Positions 5,563 through 6,372 of a DNA stretch of 6,372 nt are shown piece after piece. Source of the DNA: Candidatus Aminicenantota bacterium (GTDB lineage: Bacteria > Acidobacteriota > Aminicenantia > Aminicenantales > Aminicenantaceae); contig DAOWCB010000084.1 in assembly GCA_030633795.1 (NCBI GenBank), forward strand, positions 1-6,372, read 5' to 3'. The notes beneath the pieces were generated by a model. That model was not told the DNA's origin and did no database searches. It worked only from the letters and a program-made list of their open reading frames with translations. A program made the translations under genes and the position numbers. Numbering within the stretch: the first letter of the stretch is position 1; the number at the start of each line of letters is the position of its first letter.

Positions 5563-6372
5563 TGGATACCAGACATCCATTAGGTGGAAGACCAAAGGTA
5601 GATTTTGATCGGGTACGAATCAGCATTGCTTCGCCGGAGAAGATCAAGAGCTGGTCCTGGGGTGAAGTGATCAAGCCAGAGACCATCAACTACAGAACAT
5701 TCAAACCGGAGAAAGATGGGCTTTTTTGTGCGAAGATCTTCGGTCCGATCAATGATTACGAATGCCTTTGCGGCAAATACAAACGGATGAAATACAGAGG
5801 AATTATCTGTGAGAGATGTGGTGTGGAAGTGACACGTTCTAAGGTTCGTCGGGAGCGCATGGGGCATATTCTTCTAGCCTCTCCGGTGGCTCACATCTGG
5901 TTTTTCAAAGGAACGCCCAGCCGCATAGGACTCGTGCTCGACCTCTCGATCAAAGATCTGGAGAAGGTCCTTTATTTTGAATCCTATATAGTTACAGACG
6001 CGGGGGATACGCCCCTTAAAGAAAGGCAACTTCTAACCGAGGAAGAATACAAAGAGGCTCATGAGAATTTCGGAGAGAAGTTTAATGTTTCCATCGGAGC
6101 GGAGGCAATAAAAAAACTCCTGGAGAGAATCAATATCATCAAGGAAGCAGAATCGCTAAAAGAGTTGATAAAAATAGAAACTTCCCAGCAGAGAAAACTT
6201 CGACATGCCAAAAGACTCAGAGTATTCAAGGCTCTCAAAAAGTCAGAAAATCGCGCGAATTGGATGATTTTGGATGTCATTCCGGTCATCCCCCCGGATT
6301 TAAGACCTCTGGTCCGGTTGGATGGTGGACGATTTGCAACATCTGATCTAAATGATCTTTACCGCAGGGTCA
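5562..6372 (+). CDS. rpoC: DNA-directed RNA polymerase subunit beta', N-terminal part (3' end outside window)
   Basis: 270 complete codons are present, open to the window edge. Beta' forms the clamp and carries the catalytic Mg-binding loop, which lies beyond the window. Visible in order: 'VRISIASPEKIKSWSWGEV' (18-36) with 'KPETINYRTFKPEKDGLFC' (38-56), the clamp start; zinc ribbon C68/C70/C83/C86 within 'YECLCGKYKR...CERCGVEV'; 'KVRRERMGHILLASPVAHIW' (94-113), the clamp/zipper region; a helical section aligned to E. coli about 150-235; and 'LDGGRFATSDLNDLYRRV' (253-270), the lid region, where the window stops. It aligns to E. coli beta' essentially without gaps, so unlike beta it shows no unusual insertion in this part. 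The start is fixed by GGAGAG and by the usual spacing to the zinc ribbon. Confidence 0.98.
   Translation, partial: MDTRHPLGGRPKVDFDRVRISIASPEKIKSWSWGEVIKPETINYRTFKPEKDGLFCAKIFGPINDYECLCGKYKRMKYRGIICERCGVEVTRSKVRRERMGHILLASPVAHIWFFKGTPSRIGLVLDLSIKDLEKVLYFESYIVTDAGDTPLKERQLLTEEEYKEAHENFGEKFNVSIGAEAIKKLLERINIIKEAESLKELIKIETSQQRKLRHAKRLRVFKALKKSENRANWMILDVIPVIPPDLRPLVRLDGGRFATSDLNDLYRRV
5763..5819 (+). other. Beta' N-terminal zinc ribbon (coding segment)
   Basis: Codons 68-86 encode CxC-x12-CxxC (C68, C70, C83, C86), equivalent to E. coli C70/C72/C85/C88, the zinc-binding domain that contacts upstream DNA and RNA near the exit channel. The same spacing occurs in the beta insertion encoded at 1528-1584. 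Confidence 0.95.

Noticed and set aside
5763..5819. The beta' cysteine cluster as a novel feature
   Set aside because: It is the standard beta' N-terminal zinc ribbon found across bacteria; only its resemblance to the beta insertion is notable.

Overview
The window is the classic bacterial ribosomal-stalk / RNA polymerase operon, all on the + strand: 3' end of rplA (L1), then rplJ (L10), rplL (L7/L12), rpoB (RNA polymerase beta) and the 5' end of rpoC (beta'). Gene order and protein sequences leave little doubt about these identities. No RNA gene, mobile element, CRISPR array, promoter or intrinsic terminator was recognised. There is no stretch over 20 bases without a gene, and the minus strand holds only shadow frames.

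Organism: a bacterium of moderate GC content. The beta subunit carries lobe and flap insertions like those of Gram-negative lineages. It lacks the extra stretch that E. coli has between 'ETHLG' and 'TPVFDG'. Its sequence around the DDANRALMGSNMQRQAV block resembles Chlamydiae and deltaproteobacterial proteins. A deep-branching or uncultivated Gram-negative-type phylum (PVC/Omnitrophota-like, Acidobacteriota-like or deltaproteobacterial-like) is plausible, but the phylum cannot be fixed by reading alone.

Layout: the genes are packed very tightly, with gaps of 11, 15 and 20 nt and then a 1-nt overlap (rpoB/rpoC, TAATG). The long rplA-rplJ leader and the rplL-rpoB attenuator region known from E. 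coli are both absent. L1, L10 and L7/L12 build the L1 arm and the factor-recruiting stalk of the 50S subunit. Beta and beta' form the catalytic cleft of RNA polymerase. Co-transcription ties ribosome and polymerase production together.

The most unusual item is in rpoB. An approximately 60-residue insertion in the N-terminal (protrusion) part of beta carries eight cysteines in four pairs, predicted to bind two zinc ions. Its first half, CxC-x12-CxxC, has exactly the spacing of the normal beta' N-terminal zinc ribbon visible about 4.2 kb downstream. Further oddities are a lysine-rich insertion of about 43 residues in beta near the rifampicin region, a lysine-rich N-terminal extension on L7/L12, and substitutions in the rifampicin-pocket segment.
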